Positions 44,431 through 54,985 of a stretch of 64,000 nt of DNA are shown here, in pieces. The DNA is from Isoetes taiwanensis (taxonomy: Eukaryota > Streptophyta > Lycopodiopsida > Isoetales > Isoetaceae), in NCBI GenBank assembly GCA_021234155.1, contig JAJEKV010000096.1, positions 229,501 to 293,500 of the forward strand, in the 5' to 3' direction. Each line of letters begins with the position of its first letter. Position 1 is the first letter of the stretch. The notes beneath the pieces are model-generated. The model did not search any database and was not told where the DNA came from. It saw nothing but the letters and a program-made list of their open reading frames with translations. A program made the translations under genes and the position numbers.

Positions 44431-46002
44431 AAAGTGCAATAACATACACATCGAAAGCGCAATGAACAATCTCTGCTACACAGGTAAATTCCAGTGAGTA
44501 GAGAATGCCAAAATGCTTGGTGCCAAGATTTCCACATTACCTCTAAGGAGACACCATTTTAAGGAAATCTTGTGCAGGAAAGGAAATATAATGCTCATGT
44601 CAGCTCCCAAGACAAGGCTCATATGCGCATTATATTCCCGTTGTCATAAAAGAGGTTGCACAAGAAAATAACATCATAAATGAATTGTGTGAAACTGCAA
44701 AGGAACCGCAAATTTTCACAGGTTTATGTAACGTTTATGGCATATTCGAATAGTGGCATAAACAAGACATGTAAGTAGCTTCAATGCAATTGTACAAGAC
44801 AAGAAATGTGAAGTTGATTAACAAGAGACGTAGACCTAAAGAACTCATGCCCTACAATCAACATAACTCCTCTAAATGTTGCCTTTGAGCATAAAATAAC
44901 ACATGTGACTGATTTGAGAACTTGGTTGGCGCAGATAACAAGAAAATTTTGTCCAAGAAAAATAAATATCCTTTACCTTTGGAAATCCACCCTTTCTGAG
45001 GATTTTTGCAATTTTAAGATGAAAAGCTCCAACTTCTTCTCCATTCATGTTGTGCAGAAAATCTACCAACATAAACCCAACAATATAAAGAAATATAAGA
45101 ATCCCAAAGGGAAATGCATATAACCTTAACCTCCCTTTATTCTGAAAGGCATTGCAGGACATGGTTCAAGATGCATTAAGTAGAATTCAGTATGATGATA
45201 GAACATCACATCAAATCAAATGCACAGTGGGAGAGTTAATAGCTTTTGCTAGGATACTTGTTTCGATCTTTTAAGACATGAAATGGTTTGATAGAGCAAG
45301 AATCAGTCTTACATTTGCATTTTCTGTGCTACGATTTGCGAGAACTAACTGCGGATTTTTCTGCCAACAGAAGATACCGACCTCGGAAACAATACTATGG
45401 CCATTACTTCAGTTTGTTCTATCCGTAATGAAATTGAGATGCTTATAAGCTGAGAAGAAGGAAAATATACACAAAAAACCTACCATGTATTCTAGAGGAA
45501 GTGTTCCATGAGGTAAAGCTTTGTGTGTCATGATGACAGTGTGTCATATCTCTCCTACGTGAGGGCTTGAATAAGGATAATCATACGCCTGCGCTATCAT
45601 ATGAGGTTAGAAGCAAAAACAGCAGAAATAACCCTAGCAGATAGGGCAACAAGGAATAAATTGGTGGCTGCATCTGGGAGCCTGCACTCACTACAGTTTA
45701 TACAATATGCATCAAATATCCAATGCTGCATTCTGCAGCAAAATTCAATTACAACTGCAAAATTTCAAACCAATATACCTATTTATGAAGGATAATTTGA
45801 ACTGCTGATCTCCATGCCACTTCAGATGGTCATATTTGCTGCTAACATCCATTCTCAATTGTTTCAATCTTTCAAGACTTGATGAGGCTTATATTTACAT
45901 TTTCTGCACTATGAGAATATAAAGAATATAGATACTTTCATTGAAAGAATATGTTGATACATCAAGGGGCATATGTCAAGCCAGCCTTGGACAAGTCTTT
46001 GT
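44431..46002. other. intergenic, no gene seen
   Basis: AT-rich; only short unsupported open frames. It adjoins the triplicated kinase 3' end. Confidence 0.45.
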
Positions 46003-47145
46003 GTTACAGAATTGGTAACACATTTGATATACAATTGGCAACTTCCATTTCATTGCCCTTTCAGTTCATCAGCAATTTTAGCAAGCAATTGCGCATGGCT
46101 TCATTGCTCGCAACCATCCACCTGCCAATACCCTTGTGTGTGGGCTTTTTTCCTTTCTTCATCAGCAATTGCACGTGGCCAATGCTTGCACCACTAATCC
46201 CTTGGAATTTGATGAGTTTAGAAGGAAGCATACATGTACCATCTTGATAGCATGGCCTCTTGTGATTTAAGCTTTCAGTTGCTGCATGTTCATGCATCAT
46301 GTCCCGTGGTATCTTAATATTTAAACTCCTTATCCTCCTCCTTTCACATGCAACTGAGTATTTGGCAATCCAAGGGTGTTATAGAATTGGTAACACATTT
46401 TATGTACAATTGGTAACTTTCATTTCATCAGCAATTTTAGCAAGCAATTGCACATGGTTCCATTGCTGGCAGCGATCCACCTGACAATACCCTTGTGTGC
46501 AGGCTTTTTACCATTCTTCATCAGCAATTAGCAAGCAGTTGCACATGGCTTCAATGCTTGCAGTGATCCACTAGTCCCTTGAAGTTTGATGAGTTTAGAA
46601 GGAAGCATACATGTACCATCCTCATAGCATGGCCTCCTGTGATATGGTCTCTTGTGATTTAAGCTTTCGGCTGCTGCCTGTTCATGCATCATGTCCCGTG
46701 GTATCTTAATCTTTGTCCTCCTTATCCTCATTCTTTAACATGCAACTGAGTATTTGGCAATCCAAGATGTTACAGACTTGGTAACACATTTTATATACAA
46801 TTGGTAACTTTCATTCCATCAGCAATTTTAACAAGCAATTGCACATGGTTCCATTCCTCGCAGCGATCCACCTGACAATACCCTTGTGTGTGGGCTTTTT
46901 TCCATTCTTCATCAGCAATTAACGAGCAGTTGCACATGGCTTCAATGCTTGCAGTGATCCACTAGTCCCTTGAAGTTTGATGAGTTTGGAAGGAAGCATA
47001 CATGTACCATCTTCATAGCATGGCCTCTTGTGATTTAAGCTTTCAGCTGCTGCCTGTTCATGCATCATGTCGCATGGTATCTTAATCTTTGTCCTTCTTA
47101 TCCTCCTCCTTTCGCATGCAACTGAGTATTTGGCAATCCAAGGGT
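46003..47145. repeat. three tandem copies of the kinase gene 3' end
   Basis: Units of 375-391 bp occupy 46003-46377, 46378-46768 and 46769-47145. Each begins GTTACAGAATTGGTAACACA or a close variant and ends CTGAGTATTTGGCAATCCAA. The third unit overlaps the coding end of the kinase (46919-47145). The two outer units carry the same C-terminal reading frame (KIPRDMMHEQAAAESLNHKR in the middle copy) detached from any kinase domain. The middle copy has a small internal duplication (TCACAAGAGACCATATCACA on the minus strand). Confidence 0.9.
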
Positions 47146-47989
47146 GTGACAATATTTGCTGCAAACTTATTCTTTCGTCGGGATCAGGCCGCAACATCGC
47201 CAAAACAAGACTCCTTGCTTCTTCTGATACCATTCCAGCGGGCCATTCTAACTCTGATACAGCCAAATCCTCACCATTGAGCAGTTTTTCTCCAATCTCA
47301 CCAGTCTCTAAGTTTGGGAAGTGATTGAGGCCAGTAAGTGACTGATATAATATCAAACCCAAACCCCATATGTCTATCTCTGTGGAATAATATCCCTGCA
47401 GAACCTCAGGAGCAAAGTAGCCATCGGTTCCAACTTGGGATGTAAAATTGGGAGGAGAACATGTAAAACGAGCCGAGATGCCAAAATCTGAAACCCTAAC
47501 ATCGTAAGGTTTTGTTGTTGAGACCACAAGAATGTTATCTGGCTTCAGGTCCCGGTGGATAATACCATTTTGATGTAGATCTTGTATAGCTAGTGCAAGG
47601 TTTCTAATAAGAAGGGCCACTTCCTTCTCGCATAACTTGCCTCTGTTCATAATTAGGTCAACCAAACTACATTCACATAATTCCATGATCAGGTGCCAGT
47701 AACCATCATCTATGATCACTTCGTGTAAGAGTATTATGCCAGGGCTGCTGGCCAATTTCTGCATAATCTCTATCTCCTCTGCTGGCTTTGTGTATTCGGC
47801 CTTCTCAATTGAGATGGTTTTGCAAGCAAACTGTTTCTTACCCCTTTTACTCCTGCAAAGGAAAACCGTAGCTTGGGCGCCATTGCCTATCTCCTTCACC
47901 AGATCATAGCGCTCCAAAAGATTAGGATATGAAGCCAAATAAGTGTAGTTGAGAACGTCTTCTTCTGCCTCTTGCATCTCTGTCTCCAT
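46919..47989 (-). CDS. intronless serine/threonine protein kinase (CDPK/PEPRK-like catalytic domain)
   Basis: The product is 356 aa. The kinase domain starts at about residue 28 (YDLVKEIGNGAQATVFLCRS). The ATP lysine lies in FACKT (residue 57), IIHRDLKPDNIL has HRD at 145-147, VSDFGISARF has DFG at 168-170, and YFAPEVLQGYY and HPWIAKYS close the domain. All catalytic residues are present. The fold and CDPK-like HPW end resemble plant CDPK/SnRK superfamily kinases such as PEP-carboxylase-kinase-related ones. No EF hands follow. I chose the ATG at 47989 over one at 48142 because a TATA box (TATAAATT, 48049-48042) lies between them and is followed by a GA-rich leader. Its last 75 codons lie in the triplicated unit. 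Confidence 0.88.
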   Translation of the reverse strand: METEMQEAEEDVLNYTYLASYPNLLERYDLVKEIGNGAQATVFLCRSKRGKKQFACKTISIEKAEYTKPAEEIEIMQKLASSPGIILLHEVIIDDGYWHLIMELCECSLVDLIMNRGKLCEKEVALLIRNLALAIQDLHQNGIIHRDLKPDNILVVSTTKPYDVRVSDFGISARFTCSPPNFTSQVGTDGYFAPEVLQGYYSTEIDIWGLGLILYQSLTGLNHFPNLETGEIGEKLLNGEDLAVSELEWPAGMVSEEARSLVLAMLRPDPDERISLQQILSHPWIAKYSVACERRRIRRTKIKIPCDMMHEQAAAESLNHKRPCYEDGTCMLPSKLIKLQGTSGSLQALKPCATAR

Positions 47990-48041
47990 TTCTTCGCGTC
48001 TCTGTGAACACACACTCTCTCTCTGAAATGAAAACGGACCA

Positions 48042-48049
48042 AATTTATA
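48042..48049 (-). promoter_or_regulatory. TATA box of the kinase gene
   Basis: The minus strand reads GGTATAAATTTGG about 55 bp upstream of the ATG at 47989. A CAGAGAGAGAGTGTG pyrimidine/purine leader typical of plant 5' UTRs follows it. Position and leader support it as the core promoter. Confidence 0.6.
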
Positions 48050-48418
48050 CCTTTCGTAAGTTGTTGACGTTTCTGTCCGTTGGATGTTGGCACGATCCCA
48101 AAGCAAACAACGCGAGCCGTTGATGCACAAACACAATCCCAAATGCTAAAAGATGCCAACTCAGCATCATCTGCCCATTAGATTTACAAGGATATGCTGA
48201 CTGGGACTTTGTGGGTGTATCTAAATAGTATATGAGAGGAAAGAGCTAAAATAACAAAGTAATAAACGCTTGGTACAATCAAATTTAGCCTAGATAGTAT
48301 CACACAGTACACTTGCAAAGCGGTGCCGTTATCGCTATCCTCGTCTGTTTGCTTATGAGCAGCAGGAGTTCCTCTGCTCTGCAGAAAAGAATTTTCATTT
48401 TTACTGGAGCAATAATGT

Positions 48419-50873
48419 TTTTTATTGCTATAGCCCTGCTTCTATTTTTTGGAGCCATAGCTCGAAAGAAACCTTACCCGCCGTTGAATCCAGCAACAAA
48501 CTCTGCTAAGGCTCCGCAAGAAACTGCGCCATAGCCCGAGCCAACAATTTCTATTTGAAATGTCACGTATCAGAATCTGAACCAAACGTCCCATAAGTCA
48601 TCGGCTAGGCAGTATTGCACCCCATAGGGCTTCAAGGCGGCCCCTCAAAGCCCTACGGGGCGTAATGCTGCTCTACCGGTGAATTACGTAGTACATAAAC
48701 TGGATTTTTCTTATTTTGCCGCCCTCGAGTAGAAGATCTGAAACTAGCCTCCGACTTAAATGGAGGACCTCTTAAAAAAAATAAGAAAGTGTAATAATGT
48801 GGCCAATCCATTTACGCACATATTATGCCACATCGCTCAAACTTATTTTACATTGTTGGATGTAAACGGATTCCCATCGACGACAACATGTTTTTTATTG
48901 CACTGCCGCTGCATTAGGGTAAATGTTCTGGTGCATAGATTTAAGCCAGCTGTGAGTTTTCTTTGCCCCTGCTGTGGCTCTCATCGGGAGTCCATTGAAC
49001 ATTGTCTAGTCTTGTGCCCACATTTGCAAGCTGCATGGGATTGGATCAGAGCATTGTTCCGGATCAGGATGTGTAGCCAGAAGATACTTCTTCATGTGTT
49101 TCCAGCTTCATGGTCCTCTCCTAAGAAGCATGCTTTCCATCTATGTAAGGCGTGGTTGGTTTGGTTGATTTGGAAACGGCGTCGTTTATGGATTTTTCAA
49201 GGGATTCAGCAACCTGCAGCCTCTCTAGTTCCATGACTCAGACATAAGTTATTCCAGAGTTTTCTTGTGTTTACTGGCCTAGAGGAGACAAAATTTCGCA
49301 TCTGGCGAGATATTTTGCACATTGTAAATGCGAATGGGGAGTTTGTACAGTGATTACTAGAGGCGATTAGAAGTTTACGCTCTAGTTTTTTAGTATGGGG
49401 TGCTGAGGTGTATCTTTTTCCTCACTACTCCTCTTGTATCATTGCCATTCTTTTAATATAAGTGTCTCAGCTTTTCAAAAAAAAAAAAACATGTTTTTGA
49501 TTGCTATAGCTCTGCTTCTCTTTTTTTTTAGAGCTCGAAAGAAACCTTACCCATCATTGAATCCAGCAACAAGCTTTGCCAGGGCTCCGCAAGAAACTGC
49601 GCCATAACTCGAGCCAACAACTTCTATGTGGAATGTCACGTATCATAATCTGAAGCAAAGCATTTATTATGTCCCCTAAGTCACTGGCTAGGCAATATTG
49701 CACCCCACAGGGCTTCAAGGTACCTCAAAGCCCTACGGGCCCTACCAAACGTCCCATAAGTCACAGGCTAGTCAGTATTGCATCCCATAGGGCTTCAAGG
49801 CGGCCCCTCAAAGCCCTACGGGGCGTAATGTTGTCCCACTGGTGCATTACGTAGTACATAAACTGGATTTTTCTTATTCTGCTGCCCTCGAGTGGAAAAT
49901 CTGAAACTGGCCTCCGGCTTAAATGAAGGACCTCTTAAAAAGTTAAGAAAGTGTAATCATGTGGCCAATCCATTTATCCACGTGTTATGCCACATCGCTC
50001 AAACTTATTTTACATCATGGTTCTATATATCACAGAAACATAATGATATGTAGAATCGTTATGTTCAACTTACAACTCTAGTGTTAAGTTCATTCCAGAA
50101 AGCATTGAAACTCTGCATTGCCCATAAACAGATTCAGAAACAAACCTAAAATGAAAGAGGAGAAAAGGATAGACTTACAGACAATGGTTACGTGGGTTGC
50201 TCTTCAACGCCAAAGAAGGGCGAACCAAATGCCTATTCACTAAAACTCACTCAATTCGTCAGAAGAAAGCCCTAAAGTATGGAGATCCCAAAAGCCCTAC
50301 GAAGAAAACATAAGAAGTGAAAGATTATTACCGGCCACAAGCTGATAACTGATTATTTTGATGTCAAATATCCTTGATGATAGCATCCTCAATTCATTAT
50401 AGTGTCAAAGCTCGAGTTTGTTGCACAGATCGGCCATCAAGAATGCTTTAGGAGCAAACAAATGTACACAAATATAGACTTCCCAGCCCATATGAAGGTT
50501 AATGACAATTGTCCATTCTCTCAATGCTAAATGCACCTCCACATATATTAAAGATGCCAATGTATCAATCCAAGATATGCCTCGACAAACTCGTAAACTT
50601 GTGCAGTAACTTGAAAGCGTTAACGCAATTCAAGTGATGTCTCGACAAATTCGTAAACTTGTGCAATAACTTGGAAGCATTAATGTTAAAACTTCACATG
50701 TTAGCTAAACAATTGATCTAGAACATTATCATACTTACAAGCCTAGTGCCCAGATCATGGATTTGGTCAATGTCTTATTAACATTCTCAATTTGAAAACT
50801 ATTATCCATCCACGCACTTATTCCTACAAGAAATTTATCACGGCGGGTTTCATATCCTCTGTCCATGTCTTCC
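48419..50873 (+). repeat. left inverted arm of element 2
   Basis: Begins TTTATTGCTATAGCCCTGCT and ends GTCCATGTCTTCC. It contains two tandem units (about 48419-48892, and 48893 to about 50020 interrupted by a LINE) that share the CATAAACTGGATTTTTCTTA, TTAAATGGAGGACCTCTT and CACATCGCTCAAACTTATTT blocks, followed by a unique inner part (50030-50873). The second unit has an extra local duplication of about 62 bp (49706-49830). Confidence 0.9.
48902..49487 (+). mobile_element. 5'-truncated LINE inserted in the left arm
   Basis: A 586-bp insertion encodes a LINE C-terminal zinc region (CPCCGSHRESIEHCLVLCPH, about 48964-49023, then ALFRIRM and WLIWKRRRLWIFQG). It ends in a poly(A) (49477-49489). 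Target duplications AACATGTTTTTTATTGC (48885-48901) and AACATGTTTTTGATTGC (49488-49504) flank it. The matching place in the right arm (about 62308) has a single uninterrupted copy of the target. Confidence 0.92.
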
Positions 50874-51060
50874 CACCACCACCACCACCACACTCCACCA
50901 CACCACATCATACCACCACACACCACCACCACCACCCTCCACAACCACACCACACCACCACCACACTCCACCACCACCACCCCCTACCACCACCACACAC
51001 CACTCCACCACCCCCCACCACCACCAACCCCCACCACCACTCCACACTCCACCATTTGGT
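50874..51060 (+). repeat. (CAC/CCA)n tract
   Basis: Almost pure CCACCACCACCA-type repeat followed by a complementary TGGTGTATGGTGTG stretch up to about 51200, so the region can fold back on itself. It lies immediately inside the left arm and upstream of the first visible transposase exon. His/Thr-rich and Gly/Val/Trp-rich ORFs here are repeat artefacts. Confidence 0.9.
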
Positions 51061-51238
51061 GTATGGTGTATGGTGTGTGGTGAATGGTGTGGTGTGTGGT
51101 GGAATGTGGTGTGGTGTGTGGTAATGTACACAGCACTAAGGTGCTCGTTCTGGTGAATATGATGAGTGTGGGGCATGGTATGGTGCATGGTTTGGTGTGG
51201 TATACACATCCTAACAGTTTAGTGTTCATTTCATGCAG

Positions 51239-53110
51239 ATGCTATTGTTCAAGAGGTTTCTGGACCAACATCCAGAAATTAAGATTCGTCTTCGAGCTTT
51301 TGAGAAGCTAAAACTCAGGTTTGTTGTGAAATTGAAGGACTTCAATAGTTGTTGTTGCATTCAGCATGTGAGGATGCAAATGCTAGTGGATGGACTCAAT
51401 GGGATGAGAACCAAACATCCGAAGAATTGCACTTCCACCTGCGATGTTTGTAGATCACATGAACTTGGTCAATGCAGGGCACACCAGCATAAAATTGCAA
51501 GTATAGGAAGCTTGTGAAGATCTATATTGTGTCCAAAGAGTGAATTAGATGAGTTTCACAAGAAGGCGTGCATCCTTGGAGATTGTGAGCTTTGTGGAAT
51601 CAAGAAGTTTCAAACCTGTCCCATGGAAGAAAGTGGCAGTAACAGGAAAGTGAAATGGGAGTACATTGACTATGAAAAAGACAACGTCTCGAGTTCTGGT
51701 AGGAGACTGACTCATCAGTACAATGAGACAGAACTCAAGGAGCTTCTGGATAAACTGAAAGAGCGTCTAAAAATCTTTCCACTGCATAATTTCAGGTACC
51801 AATGGCGGGCAAAACAATTTAAGGAGCTTCTGGAGAATCTCCCAGCAGATGCATGTCTTTCGGTAGTGGATTTTGCAGAGAACTATACATTCAAGGAACA
51901 AGAGGAGGTGCAGTCGATGCGCTGGGACAATAACCAGATTACCATTTTGGTTCAAATAACATATCAGTATGACTCAATGGCAGATGAGATTATCAAGGAA
52001 ACACATTACTATGTATCAAATGATAGGGAACACGATACTTTGTTCGTGCAACACTGCTTCATGAAGCACCACAAACATCTGGAGCAGAAAGGAAGGGTGC
52101 CAAAGAGACATTATGTGTTTTCAGATGGTGCAGCATCTCAATTCAAGGCTTCTACATCATTTTACTTTGTGGCTAGGTACACAAACGACACTGATGTCTA
52201 TATGACGTGGATTTTTTTTTGTTCTAACCACATGAAAGGTGAACACGATGGCAAAGCTGCTGAGTTGAAGAGATGGTTAAGACAACTGCAATTAAAATAC
52301 AACAGCATAAAATTGGGTAATGCTCATGAAGTGGTAGAAGTTGCCGAAGAGATGTTTACTTGTGGAACATCCGAGTGGATGAACACATCTGAAACCAGTA
52401 AGAGGAAGAATATAAAAAGGTTCTTTTGGGAAGTCAAGGTGGAGGATATAGATAGAAAGAAAGCATGGGGTGCAGAAAGGATTTTGGACACTAGGCAGAT
52501 CCATTGTGTACATGCATTCAATCCTGAATCTCCATTGCAGTTGCACACGAAGGAACTTTCATGCTTCTGCAGCTACTGCTTGGATGGCATGTGGGATAGT
52601 TGTGTGAACAAGCACTATGTTGATGATTGGAAACTTCAAGCTATTGTACCATCCTCCAATGTGCATGCTGACATTGAGGACTGTAAATCCAGCAGGTCCT
52701 TGTTCTCCTCCAATCCCACGATGTTAGCAGAGGCACTTAGAGTTGGTGATAATTTTGCTGTCGTTGCTCCGAAAGGGAATGATGAGGGTTCTGAATTTTG
52801 GATTCTGATGTGCACAAAACCAAAATGGATAGTGGAGAAAGACTTCCAACTCAATGGAACATGGTACCTCGCTGGTGATAGTGTCATAGAAGGTATGTAT
52901 TACAAGAATGGTGCAAGATCAACCGTCAGCTATGATCTTTGCAGTAAAGACACCTTAGGCATAGTATTCACAACATAGATCTGTGCAATCAGACTTCACA
53001 TGCCACCAACTAAACGTCAAAACAGGACTGTATATAGGCTGGATCCTTTAGATGAGGAGAAAATTTTACAGAATTTACCCGAAGTTCTTTCTGATGATGA
53101 TGAAATGTAG
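51239..53110 (+). pseudogene. RNase-H-fold transposase (DFAENY family), one frame with two stops
   Basis: The segment follows a CATTTCATGCAG acceptor and stays in one frame for 624 codons, with TGA at 51515-51517 and TAG at 52976-52978. Order of parts: RFVVKLKDFNSCCCIQHVRM; zinc-type CDVCRSHELGQCRAH and CPKSELDEF...CELCGIKKFQTCP; VVDFAENYTFKEQEEVQSMR (Asp at 51869-51871); YVFSDGAASQFKAS (Asp at 52124-52126); and SNHMKGEHDGKAAELKRWLR (about 52220-52280). These three blocks are the conserved core of a transposase-like family seen in seed-free plants and invertebrates. The C-terminal part ends EEKILQNLPEVLSDDDEM. The two stops are single C-to-T differences away from sense codons (CGA and CAG). 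Earlier 5' exons probably exist but are not resolved. Confidence 0.8.
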
Positions 53111-53327
53111 AACCATTCTGTAGTTTTCAGAACTCATGTGAAGTTTTGTGCTTCAGCTGTGAAAATGAGTTTGTCTTGATTTTTTTTGAAGATTTGAATT
53201 CTTCTGAACACTTGATTCCTTTGTTTGTGAGATGAATTGAATATGAATTTTCATTCAAATGAATCGAGGTTACAATAACAATTATGTACATAAGAAAGAT
53301 ATACAATGATTTGAAGTACGAGGTGAC

Positions 53328-54284
53328 TCATGCACCTACATACTTCCCAATACATATGTTCCTCTCAGTTCCAGCTTTTGTTGCTTCTAATCTTAAAATT
53401 TCAAGCATGAACACTCTAACATCAACTAGATCCTGATCTGAAATGTCCACAACCTGCAGTTAACCACACTTTGTCAATAACAGAGTTTGGTTTGTCTGCT
53501 GCATTTGAGTTGACTTACTAGATCAGGTATATCAAGTACCCCCTCACAAATTTGTGCATAAACGAACATACGGCAGGGCCACATGAATGACCATCGGTTT
53601 GAAGAGGCGTTCTGGAAATTTTCACAACATCTGAGGTTGTAAAGCTGAAATTATTGTGTCCAAGAAATTCCAGGAACCTGCATTCAAAGTTTGTTGTCAT
53701 TGTGCCACAACAGCAAAATGCAATGAGCAAGCACTAACCTCTCAATATGTCTGCTTCTGCCATGCAAGCCTGAGCTATCAAAGTGATATATCCCTGGTTT
53801 ATATCTCTGTGCGAGACACGCGTGGCTTACAATCAGAAAACAGGTCCAGTGATGTCCATCACAAGCAGGCAAAAACATGTACTGGCACTTATCCAGATTC
53901 ACATGTTTCCTTATTGTTTTGTAACTATTTGTGTTCTTGGACAATGTCGAGTGAAAAAGAGGGTCAAAGAAATGAAAGGGATGGCTCATTCCTTGGAGCA
54001 TCAAGTAGTATTCCATGTATCTGCAAACATATGCATATGATGGCACAATCCTGATGATCACAAATCAGATGAAAGTATCACCTTGAGAAGAGGAGGATCA
54101 ATTGATCATTGAACCACTGCGTATCAGCTTCCAAAATTTTGATGTCGGTGGAGCTAATCACGACAGTTTCAGTTCCACTTAGCACCACTTCCAAATGTGT
54201 ATTTGGCTTTAGATAGACAGGGACTGCCGAAGCTCTATCATCTCTAGTTCTAAACACACACGAGAATATTTGCTCACAATCCAT
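53328..54284 (-). CDS. Ulp1/SENP-like (C48) cysteine protease, four exons
   Basis: The exon model is 54284-54082, 54020-53739, 53677-53548 and 53453-53328. Phases agree and the product is 246 aa. The N-terminal part has TQWFNDQLILLFSRYMEYYL, the substrate-groove start of C48 peptidases. Catalytic positions are His in GHHWTCFLI, Asp in IYHFDSSGLHG, Gln and Cys in RTPLQTDGHSCGPAV; all four are present. The C-terminus reads VVDISDQDLVDVRVFMLEIL. Such proteases cleave SUMO/ubiquitin-like tails, and transposon-borne versions are common in plant MULE and CACTA elements. It lies downstream of, and convergent with, the transposase. An extra upstream exon is possible. It looks intact, unlike its neighbours. 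Confidence 0.8.
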
Positions 54285-54367
54285 TCAAATATCTTAAATT
54301 GAAAAAGTACAACACATATCATAGAATTTTTTTTACTTATATTGACTTTCAAAGAGTTTTACAACAT

Positions 54368-54985
54368 TCATTTATGAAAATACTTGTCGAGCATTTTCAT
54401 GCAGTTGCGCGACTCTTCAGAATCCCACATGTTCCACATTTGATGTTCCTTCACATAAGCTGGCACACTTTCTGCAGCCAGAAGTCCCTCCAGCCATGGT
54501 TTGAGTTGCTCCAAAAGGAAATTGAAATCCAACCTGTCGGGAGCAAAACTATTTGGACATATCATTGTATTCGGCTGGTTGACAGAACCCTTACATCTGC
54601 TGTCATCTATCAACAATGTGTTTTTCACCTGGTATTTCCAGAATTTCTGGTACACTTTGGACAGATCCTTAAGGAAAATTGGCTTATTAACCACTTTTAA
54701 TTTTGTGTTGGTGCAGTCATCCTGATTCCAAATAAAAAGAAATCTGCCCTTATATTCCTGCAGCAACTTTCTCATCAACAAGTCAACATTACTCTTAGCC
54801 ATGCTTCTCAAATTTTGAAAAATACCATTCTAAGAACTCCTGCAATCCAGGCCTGGAAACTGCTGCCTTTTGAAGGTTCAATTTCTGGAGGGTCACTTCT
54901 GGCTCGGGCGATGCAGGGATCTCTTTCAAGTCATAAAACTTGCCTAAAACCCCATTAAAATCCAGAACAAGGAGAATTTCAGTTA
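54368..54985 (-). pseudogene. FCP1/NIF-like HAD phosphatase domain, frameshifted
   Basis: Motif I reads ILLVLDFNGVLGKFYDLKEI (about 54967-54908), then RPGLQEFLEWYFSKFE. The frame breaks near 54826 exactly where the VGIWS block should be. It resumes as MAKSNVDLLMRKLLQEYKGR, FLFIWNQDDCTNTKLKV, IFLKDLSKVYQKF, NTLLIDDSRCKGS and MICPNSF to a stop at 54368. This is the same HAD family as element 1 (6276-7086), again with D-x-N-G-V-L. The family is known in plants as NIF/CTD-phosphatase-like proteins. The break removes the central strand, so the copy is dead unless spliced around it; I see no intron that would do so. Confidence 0.75.

Noticed and set aside
47990-48142. Longer N-terminus of the kinase from an ATG at 48142
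   Set aside because: A TATA box and GA-rich leader lie between this ATG and the one at 47989, so the upstream part is promoter.
48313-48534. Small membrane-protein ORF at the outer edge of element 2's left arm
   Set aside because: The hydrophobic stretch straddles the arm boundary and the other three copies of the unit do not keep the frame.
50735-51229. His/Thr-rich and Gly/Val/Trp-rich ORFs
   Set aside because: Pure translation of CAC/GTG repeats on either strand.
53790-53816. GTAAG...CACAG pseudo-intron inside the Ulp1-like exon 2
   Set aside because: Only about 24 nt, and the frame is open across it with the catalytic His and Asp correctly spaced.
54051-54081. 31-nt intron in the Ulp1-like gene
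   Set aside because: Too short for plant splicing; using the TTTGCAG acceptor at 54021-54027 gives a 61-nt intron that keeps phase and a better protein.
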